A DNA stretch of 64,000 nt from Hymenoscyphus infarciens (taxonomy: Eukaryota > Ascomycota > Leotiomycetes > Helotiales > Helotiaceae). The notes under the pieces were generated by a model. The model made no database searches and had not been told where the DNA came from. It was given only the letters and a program-made list of their open reading frames with translations. Position 1 is the stretch's first letter; each line of letters begins with the position of its first letter. Below are positions 62,901 through 64,000 of the stretch, one piece after another. Location of the stretch: positions 372,001-436,000 of the forward strand of contig LLCB01000003.1 of NCBI GenBank assembly GCA_001414345.1. Direction: 5' to 3'. The position numbers and the translations under genes are program-made.

Positions 62901-63709
62901 AACAAGTTTCAACCACGTCGAGAGTGGGGTACTTGCATATACATAACTTACTCGCGAGCTCCTTAGCCCTAAGCTGCAAGAAAATTTGCGAGTAAGCCAC
63001 GAGTAACTCGGCAATATCCAGTGACCTTCGTATAAAAAATAGTCTACTTGGAATAGTAGTATTTCACTTGGAAGATAATAGCTAACTCGTCACAATGCTA
63101 GTAAGCTCCAAATTTCAAACAGCTGTTAAGGAGTAAGTATTCTCTAGCCTGGGTTTAGGCTAAATACTGACAAATTTCCATTTTATGTTGCTCAATGGTT
63201 CAAAGACCTGTGACTTGGATTTTCTCAACTATACCAAGTATAGGATAATGGGTGAATTTGCTACTACATGGCAAAGTGAATCTTCCAGGTTCTTTCATCA
63301 TGTATCTGAAGAATTCTCAATTATGTTGTTATCTGGATCCACGGAATTAATTTGAAAATTACTCGGTCTTACTATAAGGCTTGCATTTTGGTTTAAATAT
63401 TCCAACTTTTTCCCACAGGTTTATTAATTAAACAAGTTTGCGACGCATGACGACTTATATACGTCCCCCTTTAGTGAGCAAAGGTGAGATTTTACTATGT
63501 TAGGGAAAGTTCAGTACCATATTTTCTTCAGGATCGCACACTCACCCGAGTTGCTCGGCCACTAGCCTCGACAAATCAATATCCACCTCACCAGGAATAC
63601 TTTCAAACGTATGAGTCAAACATGAATCCCGAGCAGACTTTTTTCTGCACAACGTCTCATTTACCAACTAAAATCATCCAATCATCTACCAAACAAGTCA
63701 TTCATCAAT
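62901..63709. other. 3' flank of the P450 gene
   Basis: Moderately AT-rich but not RIPed (CpA and TpG are common). A plus-strand frame (63484-63816) overlaps the P450 exon antisense and shows no domain. Confidence 0.5.
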
Positions 63710-64000
63710 TCATTTCCTCTCCTCAAACAGCAACTCTAATTGTCCAGGCTGAGCAGTCAACTGATCCCTCAAATCCCTCAAAAAGGGAACTCCATCCTCA
63801 CCAGGCGCAAAACTGATCTTGAAATCCTTGATGAGAGTCGCAGTTACCAAACGCAATTGAGTCATTGCTAGGCCATTACCAGCACATGTCATTCGACCTA
63901 TGATTCATGTTAGTGCATAAGGTAATGGATAATGGAGGGGCAGAAACTTACCCATTCCAAAAGGGGCAAAGGCATGTCTTTTCTTAATCATTTCTGGTTT
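63710..64000 (-). CDS. Cytochrome P450, C-terminal part (runs off right edge)
   Basis: A haem-thiolate monooxygenase; only the C-terminus is in the window. The exon fragment from 64000 to 63952 encodes KPEMIKKRHAFAPFGMG. A 54-bp intron follows (63951-63898, GTAAGT...CATAG), and the last exon 63897-63710 encodes RMTCAGNGLAMTQLR to the stop. Splicing rebuilds the haem-binding loop FGMGRMTCAG with the axial Cys; the usual Arg two residues before Cys is Met, with Arg one place earlier. After the loop, the L-helix and a ~45-residue tail ending LFEERK are normal for the family. Substrate and subfamily cannot be told from this part. Composition is GC-normal and the fragment is intact. Confidence 0.93.
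63898..63951 (-). other. Spliceosomal intron in the cytochrome P450 gene
   Basis: 54 bp with donor gtaagt and acceptor catag. It interrupts the haem-binding loop between GMG and RMTC. Confidence 0.92.

Noticed and set aside
63484..63816. Plus-strand 110-codon frame
   Set aside because: Antisense to the P450 exon and its 3' flank; no domain.

Overview
The window is nuclear DNA from a filamentous ascomycete (Pezizomycotina). Short GC-balanced islands carry spliceosomal genes with 53-54 bp introns. They are separated by long AT-rich blocks in which CpA and TpG are almost absent and every coding remnant is riddled with TAA/TAG, which is the footprint of repeat-induced point mutation (RIP). The HMG-CoA reductase resembles those of Leotiomycetes, but this is recollection, not a search, so class-level placement is tentative.

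Layout. 1-19.2 kb is a nested transposon cluster. A minus-strand Ty3/Gypsy element (B, with its 5' LTR at 18795-19200) is interrupted by another Gypsy element (C, 1512-7311, TSD ctaag), by a DNA transposon with 107-bp terminal inverted repeats and an exact 9-bp TSD (10999-14826, Mutator-like in architecture), by a terminal-direct-repeat element (G, 15833-18350) that itself holds an inverted-repeat element (F), and probably at its left edge by element A. The left 1.6 kb of the Mutator-like element has escaped RIP and holds an unrecognised 326-codon ORF. 20.5-26.9 kb is a gene island with HMG-CoA reductase (minus strand) and, upstream of it, a 109-bp mariner-type MITE. 27.3-38.3 kb is a short plus-strand LTR element (H) split by a full-length 8.1-kb Gypsy element (D). 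38.3-42.5 kb is an island with nicotinamidase and the 3' remnant of an ABCC-type transporter cut off at a transposon edge. 42.5-62.1 kb is transposon again: fragments of the Mutator-like family, a chimeric LTR element (I), a Ty1/Copia-type element (J) split by a short LTR element (E), and a Tad1-type LINE. 62.8-64 kb holds the 3' end of a cytochrome P450 gene, which runs off the right edge.

The intact genes are housekeeping or metabolic: sterol precursor synthesis (HMG-CoA reductase), NAD+ salvage (nicotinamidase) and a P450 of unknown substrate. They are unrelated functionally and do not look like a cluster. The interest lies in the transposon architecture, which can be resolved by eye through matching LTR lengths, polypurine tracts, TSDs and 'empty sites' between B and D, and in the RIP-spared cargo ORF. 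I did not find a clearly new biological system; the cargo ORF is the best lead.
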